The notes beneath the pieces were generated by a model. The model had not been told where the DNA came from. It did not search any database and worked only from the letters and a program-made list of their open reading frames with translations. The translations under genes were made by a program, and so were the position numbers. Below are positions 44,421 through 54,017 of a stretch of 64,000 nucleotides of DNA, one piece after another. Within the stretch, counting starts at the first letter, position 1. Each line of letters opens with the position of its first letter. This DNA comes from Bacillus australimaris (lineage in GTDB: Bacteria; Bacillota; Bacilli; Bacillales; Bacillaceae), in assembly GCF_001307105.1 (NCBI RefSeq), contig NZ_LGYN01000001.1:372001-436000 (forward strand). The letters are read 5' to 3'.

Positions 44421-45611
44421 CTAGTCTCCCTGAACAATAGGTGTTGGTTGAACAATATCTTCTATTACTTGGTAAAGGATGATTAACTTAACTTTACCAT
44501 TCCCTGTTGTCTCGTGCAAAACTTTTTCACTTTTCACCTCTCCTGTTTGACCTAGCTTCTCTTCTAATTCTTTTTTACCCATTTTAATCCCTGCTTGAAC
44601 GGCTTCTTTATTTGTGTATTCTCGATTTATTTTTTCACTTTCACGTGTGATTTCTTTTTCATAGGAGAATGGAAGCTGCATGTTTAAGAAATGAAGCGGG
44701 TGAACTTCTGTTTCCGTTTTTGGCTGCTTAAACTCATCCTTTTTAAAGGAAAAACCCCAAAATGGCAGTGAACCTCCAAATGCGGAGAGCTTGTGCTTTG
44801 TCTTCATTTTACCCGTAAAGACATCAAAAGATGTTCGAAGAGGGACAGAAACTTCAGAACGGTACCACGTTTCTCCATAGATTTTCGCTTTGGCTCCGAC
44901 CGTTTTTTGCCGATCTTCGCTCCCGATGAGTCCAGAGACAAGCATCTGCCCCTTTTTCACATGTTCATCTACCGCAGCAAGCGGCTCCCCTTTTTCCACA
45001 TACATTCTTGTGATAACAGCCTTTTTCTTGGCGACGATGTGCTGAGGACTTGTGTATTTCTCTTTTTCAGGTTCATTTTTTTCTACGACTTTCATTTGAA
45101 ATGTTGTGCCGTTTAGTTCAACGCCGACCCATGTAATGCTTTGAATATTGGTTGTCAGGGATTTTTGAATTTTTTCAGGTGTTCCCATAAGAAATTGAAA
45201 ACGGCCCTTTTGGACCCCAATGTCGTCTAAATGCTTTCTCATTTGATGTTCAGTTTCTGGGTTAGCTCCTTTAATATCAATTTTCCACACCATGTTTGAA
45301 AGCGCCAATATCGTCACTAGAAAGCATACTATCCCAAGCGTAAATCCAATATTCTTCCTTGACCAAAGGAGTAGAAACGGAAAGCCCTTCTTTTGATGAA
45401 ATGAACATGTCACCTCATGATGTCTTCGTACTTTTCTGAAGGCATGTACATCTGATAAGCGAATAAATAAGCGCACACTGTCTTGACGGCGGCTCACTTG
45501 GAACATTGTGATCCCCTGTCTCGTGCACTCATTGATGAGCCGCTCAATGCCGTTTCCTTTGATCTCCACTTCCACTCTGCCAATAAAATAGGCGAACCAT
45601 TTATTCTTCAC
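44421..45611 (-). CDS. yqfD: Sporulation protein YqfD
   Basis: A 396-residue membrane protein of the stage IV-related YqfD family. A cytosolic N-terminal domain (1-88) precedes one membrane segment (about 90-110), then a large extracytoplasmic domain with IKGANPETEHQMRKHLDDIGVQKGRF (POTRA-like) and TWVGVELNGTTFQMKVVEKNEP. GTG start at 45611 with GGAGGGG upstream. Forms an operon with yqfC, 18 nt apart; in B. subtilis this is a mother-cell SigE operon. Confidence 0.92.
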   Translation of the reverse strand: MKNKWFAYFIGRVEVEIKGNGIERLINECTRQGITMFQVSRRQDSVRLFIRLSDVHAFRKVRRHHEVTCSFHQKKGFPFLLLWSRKNIGFTLGIVCFLVTILALSNMVWKIDIKGANPETEHQMRKHLDDIGVQKGRFQFLMGTPEKIQKSLTTNIQSITWVGVELNGTTFQMKVVEKNEPEKEKYTSPQHIVAKKKAVITRMYVEKGEPLAAVDEHVKKGQMLVSGLIGSEDRQKTVGAKAKIYGETWYRSEVSVPLRTSFDVFTGKMKTKHKLSAFGGSLPFWGFSFKKDEFKQPKTETEVHPLHFLNMQLPFSYEKEITRESEKINREYTNKEAVQAGIKMGKKELEEKLGQTGEVKSEKVLHETTGNGKVKLIILYQVIEDIVQPTPIVQGD

Positions 45612-45629
45612 GCTTCTCCCCTCCGTCAG

Positions 45630-45911
45630 TTAAGAATCAATATAACGGACCTCATCGATTTTCCCTTCTAATAAGATCTCTTCTGGCAAAATCGTTTTAA
45701 TCACAAAGTCTTTCCCTGAAATAATGCATTGTCCTTGTTTGAGCATCAGCCTTACTTCTTGATCACTGAAAAGTAAAAGCCCTTTATGATTCTCTATGTA
45801 AATGTGGAGTCTGCCAACCATCGTAATACGGGGAAGATCCATCATCACGTCTGGAGGGATTTCAAGTGTTCTTGTCAGCCATGCTTTAAGTCGATTTTTT
45901 CTTTTACCCAT
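45630..45911 (-). CDS. yqfC: Sporulation protein YqfC
   Basis: A 93-residue protein of the YabP/YqfC family (LEIPPDVMMDLPRITMVGRLHIYIENHKGLLLFSDQ with ILPEEILLEGKIDEVRY at the end). No signal peptide. First gene of the yqfC-yqfD pair. Confidence 0.92.
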   Translation of the reverse strand: MGKRKNRLKAWLTRTLEIPPDVMMDLPRITMVGRLHIYIENHKGLLLFSDQEVRLMLKQGQCIISGKDFVIKTILPEEILLEGKIDEVRYIDS

Positions 45912-45936
45912 TCAATAAGAACCCCTTCCCACCTCA

Positions 45937-45963
45937 TGTGTATGAGATCAAACTGAAAGATGG
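45937..45963 (-). promoter_or_regulatory. Possible SigE promoter for yqfC
   Basis: Minus-strand CCATCTT (45963-45957), 12-bp spacer, CATACACA (45944-45937). The -10 fits SigE except its last base; spacing is short. Weak evidence, but the gene family is SigE-controlled in B. subtilis. Confidence 0.3.
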
Positions 45964-46077
45964 TGAGACTGATGAGAAAGCCTCTATATCATCCTATTCC
46001 TCGGTGGTTCATATCATGCTAATGAATCCCGTAAAACAGCCGTTTCATCATTTTGCGTGTAAAAAGCCCCTTCAAAC

Positions 46078-46110
46078 CAAAAAAAGCCCCCTTTTTATAA
46101 AGGGGACTTT
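46078..46110 (-). terminator. Terminator after yqfB
   Basis: Minus-strand arms AAGTCCCCTTT and AAAGGGGGCTT followed by T5. It closes the yqeZ-floA-yqfB operon. Confidence 0.85.
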
Positions 46111-46115
46111 CTTCT

Positions 46116-46613
46116 TTATCTTTTATACGGCCGTTTCATCGTTCTATGCGGCTTTTTGGCGCGCGGCTCTCCAAATACTTCTCCGAGGATCATTCCCTGA
46201 ACAATTGTATCTTGGTTCAGCTTCTCAATGATTTTTGGCCTCACTTCAGCAGATGCAGCCTTTGGCCTTGTCAGCTCTCTTTCAAGCGATTGAAACTCTT
46301 TATTCAGCTCGCTTTTTCTTTCTTCCATTTCGGCAAGTGTAGCCGTATAGCGATCCTGTAAGGACTGAGATGTTTTTTTCTTCATCCCGCCATGATCATG
46401 TACATCACCGAAATCGTCCAGCTGATCCGTCACGACTGGATCTGGACTTGTTTGTTTTGTTTGCTTTTGGGGCACCGGCTTACGCTGAGGAGCGGGTTTC
46501 TTTTGTTGATTCTTTTGTTCGTTCTCCTCTTGTTTGCCGATTTTCCCAAACACGGCAGAGATGATACCGATGATAATCGCAATTAATAGCGGATTTTCAA
46601 ATAGAATGTCCAA
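46116..46613 (-). CDS. yqfB: YqfB-like protein
   Basis: A 165-residue protein: N-terminal membrane segment (about 6-22, NPLLIAIIIGIISAVFG), a Pro/Gln/Lys-rich linker (KKPAPQRKPVPQKQTKQ, about 38-54), then a charged helical stretch (about 82-115) and a basic tail (KKPHRTMKRPYKR). Identified mainly by position as the third gene behind yqeZ and floA. In B. subtilis this operon protects against sublancin; the role of this member is unclear. Confidence 0.75.
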   Translation of the reverse strand: MDILFENPLLIAIIIGIISAVFGKIGKQEENEQKNQQKKPAPQRKPVPQKQTKQTSPDPVVTDQLDDFGDVHDHGGMKKKTSQSLQDRYTATLAEMEERKSELNKEFQSLERELTRPKAASAEVRPKIIEKLNQDTIVQGMILGEVFGEPRAKKPHRTMKRPYKR

Positions 46614-46644
46614 TGGGCTCCCTCCTTAAAGCGTGAGAGGATGC

Positions 46645-47637
46645 TTATTTGTTTTCATTATCAGATGGACCTTTTGTCATTTTACCAAAGGAATCTCTCA
46701 TATCTGTATCAGCATCGATATTCTTAATGTTCATATAGTCCATGACACCAATATTGCCTTCACGTAATGCTTCAGCCATAGCAAGTGGTACTTCAGCCTC
46801 TGCTTCTACAACTTTCGCGCGCATTTCTTCAACTTTCGCACGCATTTCTTGTTCCTGTGCTACAGCCATTGCGCGGCGTTCTTCTGCTTTCGCCTGTGCA
46901 ATGTTTTTGTCTGCTTCTGCTTGGTCTGTTTGCAGAATCGCCCCGATGTTCTTACCGATATCAACATCTGCGATATCAATCGAGAGAATTTCAAACGCAG
47001 TACCTGAATCTAATCCTTTGCCAAGAACCGTTTGAGAAATCATATCAGGGTTCTCAAGAACCTTTTTATGATTATCTGATGAACCGATTGTAGAGACAAT
47101 CCCTTCACCTACACGAGCAATAATTGTTTCTTCCCCTGCACCACCGACAAGTCGGTCGATGTTTGCACGAACTGTGATACGTGCTTTTGCTTTCACTTCA
47201 ATCCCGTCCATCGCAACACCAGAAATAAATGGTGTTTCAATGACTTTAGGGTTTACACTCATTTGCACCGCTTCAAGCACGTCACGGCCTGCTAGGTCGA
47301 TAGCTGCACAGCGTGCAAAGTTCAATTCAATATTCGCGCGTTGGGCTGCGATCAATGCATTCACAACTCGGTCCACGTTACCACCTGCAAGATAGTGGCT
47401 CTCTAGCTGGTTAATCGTCACATCAAGACCTGCTTTATGTGCTTTGATGAGCGGGTTTACCACTCGGTTTGGAATTACTCGGCGAAGTCTCATTCCTACA
47501 AGTGTAAAAATGCTCACTTTTACGCCAGCCGCTAGGGCAGAAATCCACAGCATCACCGGTACAAAGGTGAAAAAGATCGATAGAACAATCAAACCTGCTG
47601 CGATAATCACAAATAATAGTAAAGTAGATGGATCCAT
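46645..47637 (-). CDS. floA: Flotillin-like protein FloA
   Basis: Scaffold protein of functional membrane microdomains. 330 residues: a short hydrophobic hairpin (about 5-50), an SPFH/PHB domain (about 60-220, [21 protein letters not shown]) and a C-terminal Glu/Ala repeat coiled coil ([30 protein letters not shown]). Follows yqeZ by 27 nt. Confidence 0.95.
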   Translation of the reverse strand: MDPSTLLLFVIIAAGLIVLSIFFTFVPVMLWISALAAGVKVSIFTLVGMRLRRVIPNRVVNPLIKAHKAGLDVTINQLESHYLAGGNVDRVVNALIAAQRANIELNFARCAAIDLAGRDVLEAVQMSVNPKVIETPFISGVAMDGIEVKAKARITVRANIDRLVGGAGEETIIARVGEGIVSTIGSSDNHKKVLENPDMISQTVLGKGLDSGTAFEILSIDIADVDIGKNIGAILQTDQAEADKNIAQAKAEERRAMAVAQEQEMRAKVEEMRAKVVEAEAEVPLAMAEALREGNIGVMDYMNIKNIDADTDMRDSFGKMTKGPSDNENK

Positions 47638-47664
47638 TTTATTCCTCCTCTAAAATCAGTATAT

Positions 47665-48978
47665 CTATACTTTCCTCACGACAATGCGTGAGCCTTCCGC
47701 TTTCACAATTTTTACTTGTTCATCCTTATCGATAAATGCACCTTCTGACACAACATCAATGCGCTCATCTCCGAATACAATCGTACCAGATGGACGTAGT
47801 GCGGTTGCTGTCACTGCGATTTGTCCAACAAGATCCTCTCTTGTTTCATTTGAGACATAACCGCTTTCCTTATTGGTTGAATCGGTTAAAATGAACTTTT
47901 TAAAAAATTTCATACGTTTCCCCAACACCTTTGTCAATAATATAACTGCTATGATTGAAACAGCAGTGGCAATCAAGATGGAAATCGCCATTTCTGTAAA
48001 GCTTCCAGCTGCTAAAAATAAGCTGACAACGACACAGATCAGTCCAATGACACCTACGATTCCCCCTGGCAAAAACAATTCCAAAATGATGAGCGCAATC
48101 CCGGCTAAAAACAGGAACAACGTCTCATATCCTGCAAAACCTGCCACGAGATGACCATAAAAGAATAAAAGAAGCGCTGTCACTCCCATGGTGCCTGGAA
48201 CGCCAAAGCCAGGAGAATAGAGCTCAACAATTAACCCTAAGCTTGCAATGGATAAAAGGATCGGAATGACAATTGGATGCGTTAGAAAACGCGCAACCTT
48301 TTCGGCAAAGCTCACTTCATCGTATTGAACAGAAGCGTTTGTTAATTTCAGCTTCTGAAGCAAGTCATCCATATTTTTTGCTTCCCCTTCTGCATAACCG
48401 AATTGAAGCGCCCGGTTTGTGTTGAAGGTGAGCAATTCTCCTTTTGGTGCACCAGCTTCTTTTGCGTCTATATCCACATCCGCCATTGCGAGAGCATACT
48501 TTGGATCACGCCCCTGCTTTTCGGCAGCATCACTCATTTCGGCAAGCCATAGAGATTCAGATTTTTGATCGGCAGCATTGCCTTCGCCATCAATGATCGC
48601 AGCAGCCCCCATTTTTCCGTTCGGGGTCATATAAATTTGATCGGCATTTAGCGCAATGAAGGCCCCTGCTGAAAGCGCTCTATGATTGACAAACGCTGTC
48701 ACTGGGATATCGGAGGCACGAATGGTATCTGCAATCTCAAGGGCTGCATCGACAGCACCACCCGGAGTATTGATGTCGAGAATAATATGTTTCGCCCGTT
48801 CCGACTTTGCCTGCTCAAACGATCGTTCAATGAATTTAGAAAGTCCCTTTTCTACTGTATCTTCAATTGGGATAACATGAACTTTCTGGTCTGCTGATTT
48901 CGCGGTCAATTGAACCCCTAATAATAAGCATATTATAAAACAACTGAAGAGAGCAATAGAAATTTTTATTTTTTTCAT
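47665..48978 (-). CDS. yqeZ: NfeD-like membrane serine protease YqeZ
   Basis: A 437-residue ClpP-class protein of the long NfeD type. Signal/anchor (about 6-26), a ClpP-like protease domain with NTPGGAVDAALEIADTI, SAGAFIALNADQIYM (nucleophile Ser in LSAGAF), then four membrane segments (about 235-350) and a C-terminal OB-fold NfeD domain (QIAVTATALRPSGTIVFGDERIDV). Partner of FloA. A SigW-type promoter lies upstream. Confidence 0.93.
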   Translation of the reverse strand: MKKIKISIALFSCFIICLLLGVQLTAKSADQKVHVIPIEDTVEKGLSKFIERSFEQAKSERAKHIILDINTPGGAVDAALEIADTIRASDIPVTAFVNHRALSAGAFIALNADQIYMTPNGKMGAAAIIDGEGNAADQKSESLWLAEMSDAAEKQGRDPKYALAMADVDIDAKEAGAPKGELLTFNTNRALQFGYAEGEAKNMDDLLQKLKLTNASVQYDEVSFAEKVARFLTHPIVIPILLSIASLGLIVELYSPGFGVPGTMGVTALLLFFYGHLVAGFAGYETLFLFLAGIALIILELFLPGGIVGVIGLICVVVSLFLAAGSFTEMAISILIATAVSIIAVILLTKVLGKRMKFFKKFILTDSTNKESGYVSNETREDLVGQIAVTATALRPSGTIVFGDERIDVVSEGAFIDKDEQVKIVKAEGSRIVVRKV

Positions 48979-49026
48979 CTATTTGGTGATCCCTCCTCTC
49001 TTTTTCCATTTTACCGTTCCTTTACA

Positions 49027-49053
49027 TACGTTACAAATGTATCATAGGTTTCA
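49027..49053 (-). promoter_or_regulatory. SigW promoter for yqeZ-floA-yqfB
   Basis: Minus-strand TGAAAC (49053-49048), 17-bp spacer, CGTA (49030-49027), the canonical SigW pattern. The operon is a known SigW target in B. subtilis, induced by envelope stress. Confidence 0.8.
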
Positions 49054-49082
49054 TTTTTATATGACAGATTTATAAGGGCATA

Positions 49083-49120
49083 AAAAAAGTACCCTTCTAG
49101 CAATAGAAGGATACTTTTTT
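49083..49120. terminator. Terminator after yqeY
   Basis: Arms AAAAAGTA(T/C)CCTTCTA and TAGAAGGGTACTTTTT with T7 on the minus strand. It overlaps the yqeY stop and insulates the SigW promoter. Confidence 0.9.
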
Positions 49121-49568
49121 ATTGAGACAGCTGTTCGCTGACAAGTCTGTTAATGACAGATCCATCAGCTTTACCTTTTACTTTTGGCATAATAGCGCTC
49201 ATCACTTTACCCATATCAGCCTTTGAGGAAGCACCTGTTTCAGCGATCGTTTCTTTCACGATCGTTTGCAGTTCTTCTTCAGAAAGCTGTTCAGGTAAAT
49301 AAACGTCTAAAATGTCAATCTCTTTTTGAACTTTATCTACTAAATCTAAGCGATTAGCTTTCGAAAATTCATGGAGGGAGTCTTTACGTTGCTTAATCTC
49401 GCGGGAAAGGACGGTTAGTTCCTCATCGCCGGTCAAACTGTCTTTCTTAAGCTTAATTGCTTCATTTTGGAGCGAAGCCTTTACCATACGAATGACAACA
49501 AGCTTGTCTTTCTCACGGTTTTTCATCATAAGCTTCATATCAGAATTTAATTGCTCAAGAAGACTCAT
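49119..49568 (-). CDS. yqeY: YqeY, GatB/Yqey-domain protein
   Basis: A 149-residue protein related to the tail domain of GatB (tRNA amidotransferase). Begins [23 protein letters not shown] from the ATG at 49568; an in-frame GTG at 49577 overlaps the GGGTGG site. Typical [14 protein letters not shown] and [21 protein letters not shown]. It is the second gene after rpsU, a common pairing; its own role is not established. Confidence 0.93.
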   Translation of the reverse strand: MSLLEQLNSDMKLMMKNREKDKLVVIRMVKASLQNEAIKLKKDSLTGDEELTVLSREIKQRKDSLHEFSKANRLDLVDKVQKEIDILDVYLPEQLSEEELQTIVKETIAETGASSKADMGKVMSAIMPKVKGKADGSVINRLVSEQLSQ

Positions 49569-49582
49569 AAAATCCACCCTCT

Positions 49583-49756
49583 TTAGAATTTACGTTTTCT
49601 AGCTGCTTCAGACTTTTTCTTACGCTTTACGCTAGGCTTTTCATAAAATTCACGCTTTCTTGCTTCTTGCAATGTTCCAGTTTTGGATACACTGCGTTTA
49701 AAGCGACGAAGAGCATCTTCAAGCGATTCGTTTTTTCTAACGACCGTTTTTGACAT
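49583..49756 (-). CDS. rpsU: 30S ribosomal protein S21
   Basis: A 57-residue very basic protein ([21 protein letters not shown] to SEAARKRKF). Sits at the 30S platform near the anti-Shine-Dalgarno. ATG at 49756 behind GGAGGGAGGG. Followed 14 nt later by yqeY, the same operon. Confidence 0.97.
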
Positions 49757-49830
49757 TCTCTTTCCCTCCCTCCGAATACACCAATCGACTGCATTAAAAA
49801 AAGATATACATGCAAAACATGTACCTAGAC

Positions 49831-49859
49831 ATTATAATATAAGCCTTGTGTGAGGTCAA
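49831..49859 (-). promoter_or_regulatory. rpsU promoter
   Basis: Minus-strand TTGACC (49859-49854), 17-bp spacer, perfect TATAAT (49836-49831). A short hairpin ACATG-CAAAA-CATGT follows in the leader at 49807-49821. Confidence 0.8.
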
Positions 49860-49938
49860 CTAAGTGATTTGGAAATATATTTTCGTCATGAGCAGGTAGA
49901 CAAGTCCATATATTCATTGATAAGAGGAGGACTTTTCT

Positions 49939-50868
49939 ATGATGACGATCATTTATTTTTGTGCACTTATTTTCATTTTTTTATGGTCAATGGGTTTGCT
50001 GAGAAAAGGATTAATGGCGCTTACATCGTCTCGTATAGAGAAATCATTACTTCTCTTTACAGATCACCCGGTCAAAGCATTCTTAGTCAGTATTGTGTTT
50101 ACAGGGGTTCTTCAAAGCAGTTCAGCATTTATGGTCATCGTCATCGGCTTTGTCAGTACAGGCATTCTCTCTTTTAGAAAATCAATCCCAATGATTCTTG
50201 GAACCAATATCGGCTCCACGTTTACGACAGAATTTATCGCCATTAAAATGGACGTTTTTATGTGGGTTTTGATCATAGCAGGTCTTCTATGCATCATATT
50301 TGGCAGAACATCTTTTAGGCATGCAGGAAAAAGTGTATTTGGACTCGGGATGATCTTTTTTTGCATTCAAGGCTTCTCAAAAATTGCAGGGATGATGACA
50401 AGCCAGCCTGAGACCTTGCGTTTTCTTGAAATGATGCAGCATTCAGACTGGACAGCACTGCTTTCTGGTACCATCTTCACAGCGATTGTTCATTCGAGCT
50501 CCGTCTGTATCGGCATTTTAATGGGATTTATGAATGAGGGAACTGTGGCACTTCAGGAAGGCATCAGCTTTGTGTTAGGATCCAATATTGGGACATGTAT
50601 TACCGCTGTGATGGCTGCGATATCTGGCGGCTACGCAGCACGTCAAACGGCTTACGCACATGTCGTGTTTAATGTGCTCGGAGTTCTTTTATGCCTCCCG
50701 TTTCTCGCCATGATCACAGAGGTCGTCGCTCTTCTCGCAAGCTCTCCAGCCCAGCAGATTGCGCACTTCAGCCTACTGTTTAATGTGGCAAGCTCTCTTC
50801 TCTTCTTCCCATTCATACGCCCTTTTCACGCATTGATCTTATGTCTTTTACCAAATCAATCAACATAA
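49939..50868 (+). CDS. yqeW: Na/Pi-cotransporter family protein YqeW
   Basis: A 309-residue membrane protein of the NptA/PNaS family, with about eight hydrophobic segments and two inverted QSS-containing repeats (TGVLQSSSAFMVIVIGFV and TAIVHSSSVCIGILMGFM; GTNIGSTFT and GSNIGTCIT). Likely sodium-dependent phosphate transport, inferred from family. Lacks the PhoU-like domain of longer members. GAGGAGG precedes the ATG. Confidence 0.92.
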   Translation: MMTIIYFCALIFIFLWSMGLLRKGLMALTSSRIEKSLLLFTDHPVKAFLVSIVFTGVLQSSSAFMVIVIGFVSTGILSFRKSIPMILGTNIGSTFTTEFIAIKMDVFMWVLIIAGLLCIIFGRTSFRHAGKSVFGLGMIFFCIQGFSKIAGMMTSQPETLRFLEMMQHSDWTALLSGTIFTAIVHSSSVCIGILMGFMNEGTVALQEGISFVLGSNIGTCITAVMAAISGGYAARQTAYAHVVFNVLGVLLCLPFLAMITEVVALLASSPAQQIAHFSLLFNVASSLLFFPFIRPFHALILCLLPNQST

Positions 50869-50906
50869 AAAACCGACTTGCCCTTTTGGCTGCCGGTTTT
50901 TTATCT
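50869..50906. terminator. Bidirectional terminator between yqeW and mtaB
   Basis: Arms AAAACCG and CGGTTTTTT enclosing a partly paired GCAGCC/GGGC interior, with T-runs in both directions. Convergent genes. Confidence 0.8.
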
Positions 50907-50907
50907 A

Positions 50908-52266
50908 TTATGAGGTCATTCTCACTTTTTCTGGTTGCACATCATCGCTGATACGAACGAATTGTCCTTCGTTATAAGGATAACCCGCTTTCGTAATTTT
51001 CACTTTGACCAAGCGGCCGATCATGTCCTCTGTCCCTTCGAATACAACCTTCATATAATTATCGGTATAACCTACATAAAGATTGTGCTCTCCTTCTTGT
51101 TCTTTAAAGGATTCTTCCGGGATGATTTCTAGGACATCTCCTTCATATGCTGATGCATATTCCTTCGCAAGCTGGTCAGAAAGAGCAATTAAACGGTGGA
51201 CGCGTTCGTTTTTCACATTTTCATCCACTTGATCTTCCATTCTTGCAGCTGGCGTGCCTGTACGTTTGCTGTAAGGGAATACGTGAAGCTCAGAGAATTG
51301 ATGGTCTTTGACAAAATTGTACGTTTCCAAAAACTCTTCTTCTGTTTCCCCAGGGAACCCAACGATCACATCAGAGGTTACAGCAAGTCCTGGCAATGCT
51401 TTTTTCAGCTTTGTTAAACGCTCTGCAAAGAATTCCATCGTATATTTACGGCGCATTCTTTTTAGTACAGTATTTGAGCCAGATTGAAGCGGAATATGCA
51501 AGTGTCTGACAATTTTATCTGACTGATCAAGCACTTCAATGACTTCATCTGTAATTTGACTTGCTTCAATAGATGAAATACGGATTCGTTTTAAGCCAAT
51601 GACACGTTCATCTAATTCTTTGAGAAGCTTCGCAAAGTTATAATCCTTTAAGTCTTCTCCGTATCCGCCTGTGTGAATGCCTGTAAGCACAATTTCTTTA
51701 TAGCCGGCATCAACAAGCTGCTGCGCTTGATTGATGACCTCTTCAGGGTCACGAGAACGAAGAAGGCCGCGAGCCCAAGGAATAATGCAGAAAGTACAGA
51801 AATTGTTACAGCCTTCTTGGATTTTTAATGAAGCGCGCGTTCTGTCTGTAAAGGCAGGAACATCCAGCTCTTCAAACACACGTGCTTTCATAATGTTGCC
51901 AACCCCGTTAATCGGCTGTCTTTCTCTGCGGTATTCTTCAATATAACCTAGCAATTTATTTCTGTCCTGTGTTCCAACCACAATATCAACGCCAGGAATT
52001 GCCATGATTTCTGCTGGAGATGTTTGCGCATAACAGCCTGTTACACAAATGACACCATCCGGGTTATGACGAATGGCTCTTCTAATGACCTGGCGGCTTT
52101 TTTTATCGCCTGTATTTGTGACAGTACATGTATTAATGACATATACGTCTGCTTTTGATTCATAGTCTTTTCTTTCATAGCCAGCTTCTTTGAACAGCTG
52201 CCAGATCGCTTCTGTTTCATAGTGATTGACCTTACAGCCAAGTGTATGGAACGCTACTGTTCCCAT
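50908..52266 (-). CDS. mtaB: tRNA N6-threonylcarbamoyladenosine methylthiotransferase MtaB
   Basis: Radical-SAM methylthiotransferase making ms2t6A37. 452 residues. N-terminal UPF0004 domain with Cys11, Cys47 and Cys78 for the auxiliary cluster, the radical-SAM CxxxCxxC as Cys153, Cys157 and Cys160, and a C-terminal TRAM domain. It overlaps rsmE by 13 nt; last gene of the dnaK heptacistronic unit. Confidence 0.96.
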   Translation of the reverse strand: MGTVAFHTLGCKVNHYETEAIWQLFKEAGYERKDYESKADVYVINTCTVTNTGDKKSRQVIRRAIRHNPDGVICVTGCYAQTSPAEIMAIPGVDIVVGTQDRNKLLGYIEEYRRERQPINGVGNIMKARVFEELDVPAFTDRTRASLKIQEGCNNFCTFCIIPWARGLLRSRDPEEVINQAQQLVDAGYKEIVLTGIHTGGYGEDLKDYNFAKLLKELDERVIGLKRIRISSIEASQITDEVIEVLDQSDKIVRHLHIPLQSGSNTVLKRMRRKYTMEFFAERLTKLKKALPGLAVTSDVIVGFPGETEEEFLETYNFVKDHQFSELHVFPYSKRTGTPAARMEDQVDENVKNERVHRLIALSDQLAKEYASAYEGDVLEIIPEESFKEQEGEHNLYVGYTDNYMKVVFEGTEDMIGRLVKVKITKAGYPYNEGQFVRISDDVQPEKVRMTS

Positions 52267-53036
52267 AATGATTCACCTCTTAATAACTCTGTTTGATAGG
52301 AAATAGCAGAAAGCGCATAGAGAGGAGCGGTTTCCGTTCTTAAAATGCGTGGTCCGAGCCCGCAAATGACTGCACCAAGCGCTTCAAGCTCTTCAATCTC
52401 CTTTTCTGCCAAACCGCCTTCTGGGCCAAAAACCAGTAACAAGGTTTGTCCGCCTTTCATCTGTTGAAGCACAGTTTGAAAACGGCTTTGCTCTCCTTCT
52501 TTCGATGATTCTTCGTATGCAACGACACATTTATCGAATTCACCAGCTAATTGCGTCAGCTCTTTAAACGTTAATACGGGATCAACACGAGGAATGATAT
52601 TCCGATAGGACTGCTCGGCTGCTTCTTTCGCAATTTTCTCCCAGCGCTCTCGTTTTTTATGTGACTTTTTTTGGTCTAGCTTTGTAATGGAACGAGCCGC
52701 TTGAAACGGGATAAAAGCACTTGCACCAAGCTCTGTGCCTTTTTGAATAATCAGCTCCAGCTTATCTCCCTTTGGAAGACCACTTGCAATCGTCACCTTG
52801 ATTGGAAGTTCTCTGTCCTGATTTGTCCAGCTTTCAAGACGGCAAATCACTTCTTCCTTTGTTATTGTATCAATTTTACTGAGCGCTTCAAAGCCGTCTG
52901 TCGTTAAACAAAGGATTTCCTGTCCTGCTTTCATTCGCATGACATTGGAAAGGTGATGTACATCCTCACCCTTTATGACGATGGCTCCCTTTGCGATTAC
53001 TTCTTCTTTCGTGAGGTCGATAAAATATCGTTGCAT
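52254..53036 (-). CDS. rsmE: 16S rRNA m3U1498 methyltransferase RsmE
   Basis: SPOUT-class methyltransferase. 260 residues starting MQRYFIDLTKEEV, with a PUA-like N-domain (HHLSNVMRMKAGQEI) and the knotted C-domain (GPEGGLAEKEIEELEALGA, LGPRILRTETAPLYALSAI). ATG at 53036 behind TCAGGACACGT. 23 nt after prmA. Confidence 0.95.
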   Translation of the reverse strand: MQRYFIDLTKEEVIAKGAIVIKGEDVHHLSNVMRMKAGQEILCLTTDGFEALSKIDTITKEEVICRLESWTNQDRELPIKVTIASGLPKGDKLELIIQKGTELGASAFIPFQAARSITKLDQKKSHKKRERWEKIAKEAAEQSYRNIIPRVDPVLTFKELTQLAGEFDKCVVAYEESSKEGEQSRFQTVLQQMKGGQTLLLVFGPEGGLAEKEIEELEALGAVICGLGPRILRTETAPLYALSAISYQTELLRGESLWEQ

Positions 53037-53059
53037 ACGTGTCCTGACACCTACTCGCT

Positions 53060-53995
53060 TTATTTTTTCGCTATAATGCTGACCCAATCTTCCATTGACA
53101 GCACTTCAACAATGTCAAAACCTGCTTCTTCTAAAGCTGTTTTGACTTGTAATTTCTTTTGTCCAATGATGCCTGACGTAATGAAATAGCCATCTTTCTT
53201 CAATAAATCATAGGCTTGATCTGTAAAGCGCAAAATCACTTCTGCCAGAATGTTGGCGACGATCACATCACGCTCACCTGAAATTCCATCAAGTAAGTTA
53301 TTTTGTTTAACCGTCACTATTTCACTTACACCATTTAGTTCGATATTTTGCTTCGCACTTTCTACCGCAACGGTGTCGAGATCAAAGGCATGAATATCTT
53401 TTGCACCAAGCATCGCTGCTGCCACACTTAAAATCCCAGATCCTGTTCCAACATCAATGACCGTATCGTTTTCCTTCACATAGCGCTCAAGCGCCTGAAT
53501 GCAAAGGACGGTTGTTGGATGCGTACCTGTTCCAAATGCCATTCCAGGGTCCATTTCAATAATCAATTCATCAGAATGTACCGGTGTATATTCTTCCCAC
53601 GTTGGTACGATGGTGAATTTTTCAGAGATTTTCACAGGATGATAGTATTTCTTCCATGCGGTGGCCCATTCTTCTTCGTTTACTTCACAGATTGACAGCG
53701 TATTTCGTCCAAGGTCAATATCGTATAGAAGAAGATTGTTGATGGCTTCTTTGATCTCATCTACCGTTTCCATTAAAAAGCTGTTCATCGGAAGATAGGC
53801 TTTGACAATGACTCCTTCATCCGGATAGTCATTCGGATCGAGCTGGTAGATCTCACCGTATACATTTTCACGTTCCTTGACTAAATCAAGCGGGTCCTCA
53901 ATCACGACACCACTTGCACCTGCTTCATGCAAAATATTGGTGATCGGTTCCACCGCTTCATTTGTTGTATGGACGCTAATTTCTGACCACTTCAA
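53060..53995 (-). CDS. prmA: Ribosomal protein L11 methyltransferase PrmA
   Basis: Methylates ribosomal protein L11. A TTG at 53995 (protein [15 protein letters not shown]) with AAGGAG 9 bases upstream gives 311 residues, the B. subtilis length. SAM motif [14 protein letters not shown] and catalytic [15 protein letters not shown] are present. 22 nt after dnaJ. Confidence 0.95.
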   Translation of the reverse strand: MKWSEISVHTTNEAVEPITNILHEAGASGVVIEDPLDLVKERENVYGEIYQLDPNDYPDEGVIVKAYLPMNSFLMETVDEIKEAINNLLLYDIDLGRNTLSICEVNEEEWATAWKKYYHPVKISEKFTIVPTWEEYTPVHSDELIIEMDPGMAFGTGTHPTTVLCIQALERYVKENDTVIDVGTGSGILSVAAAMLGAKDIHAFDLDTVAVESAKQNIELNGVSEIVTVKQNNLLDGISGERDVIVANILAEVILRFTDQAYDLLKKDGYFITSGIIGQKKLQVKTALEEAGFDIVEVLSMEDWVSIIAKK

Positions 53996-54017
53996 TACTA
54001 CCAACTCCTTATCCGTC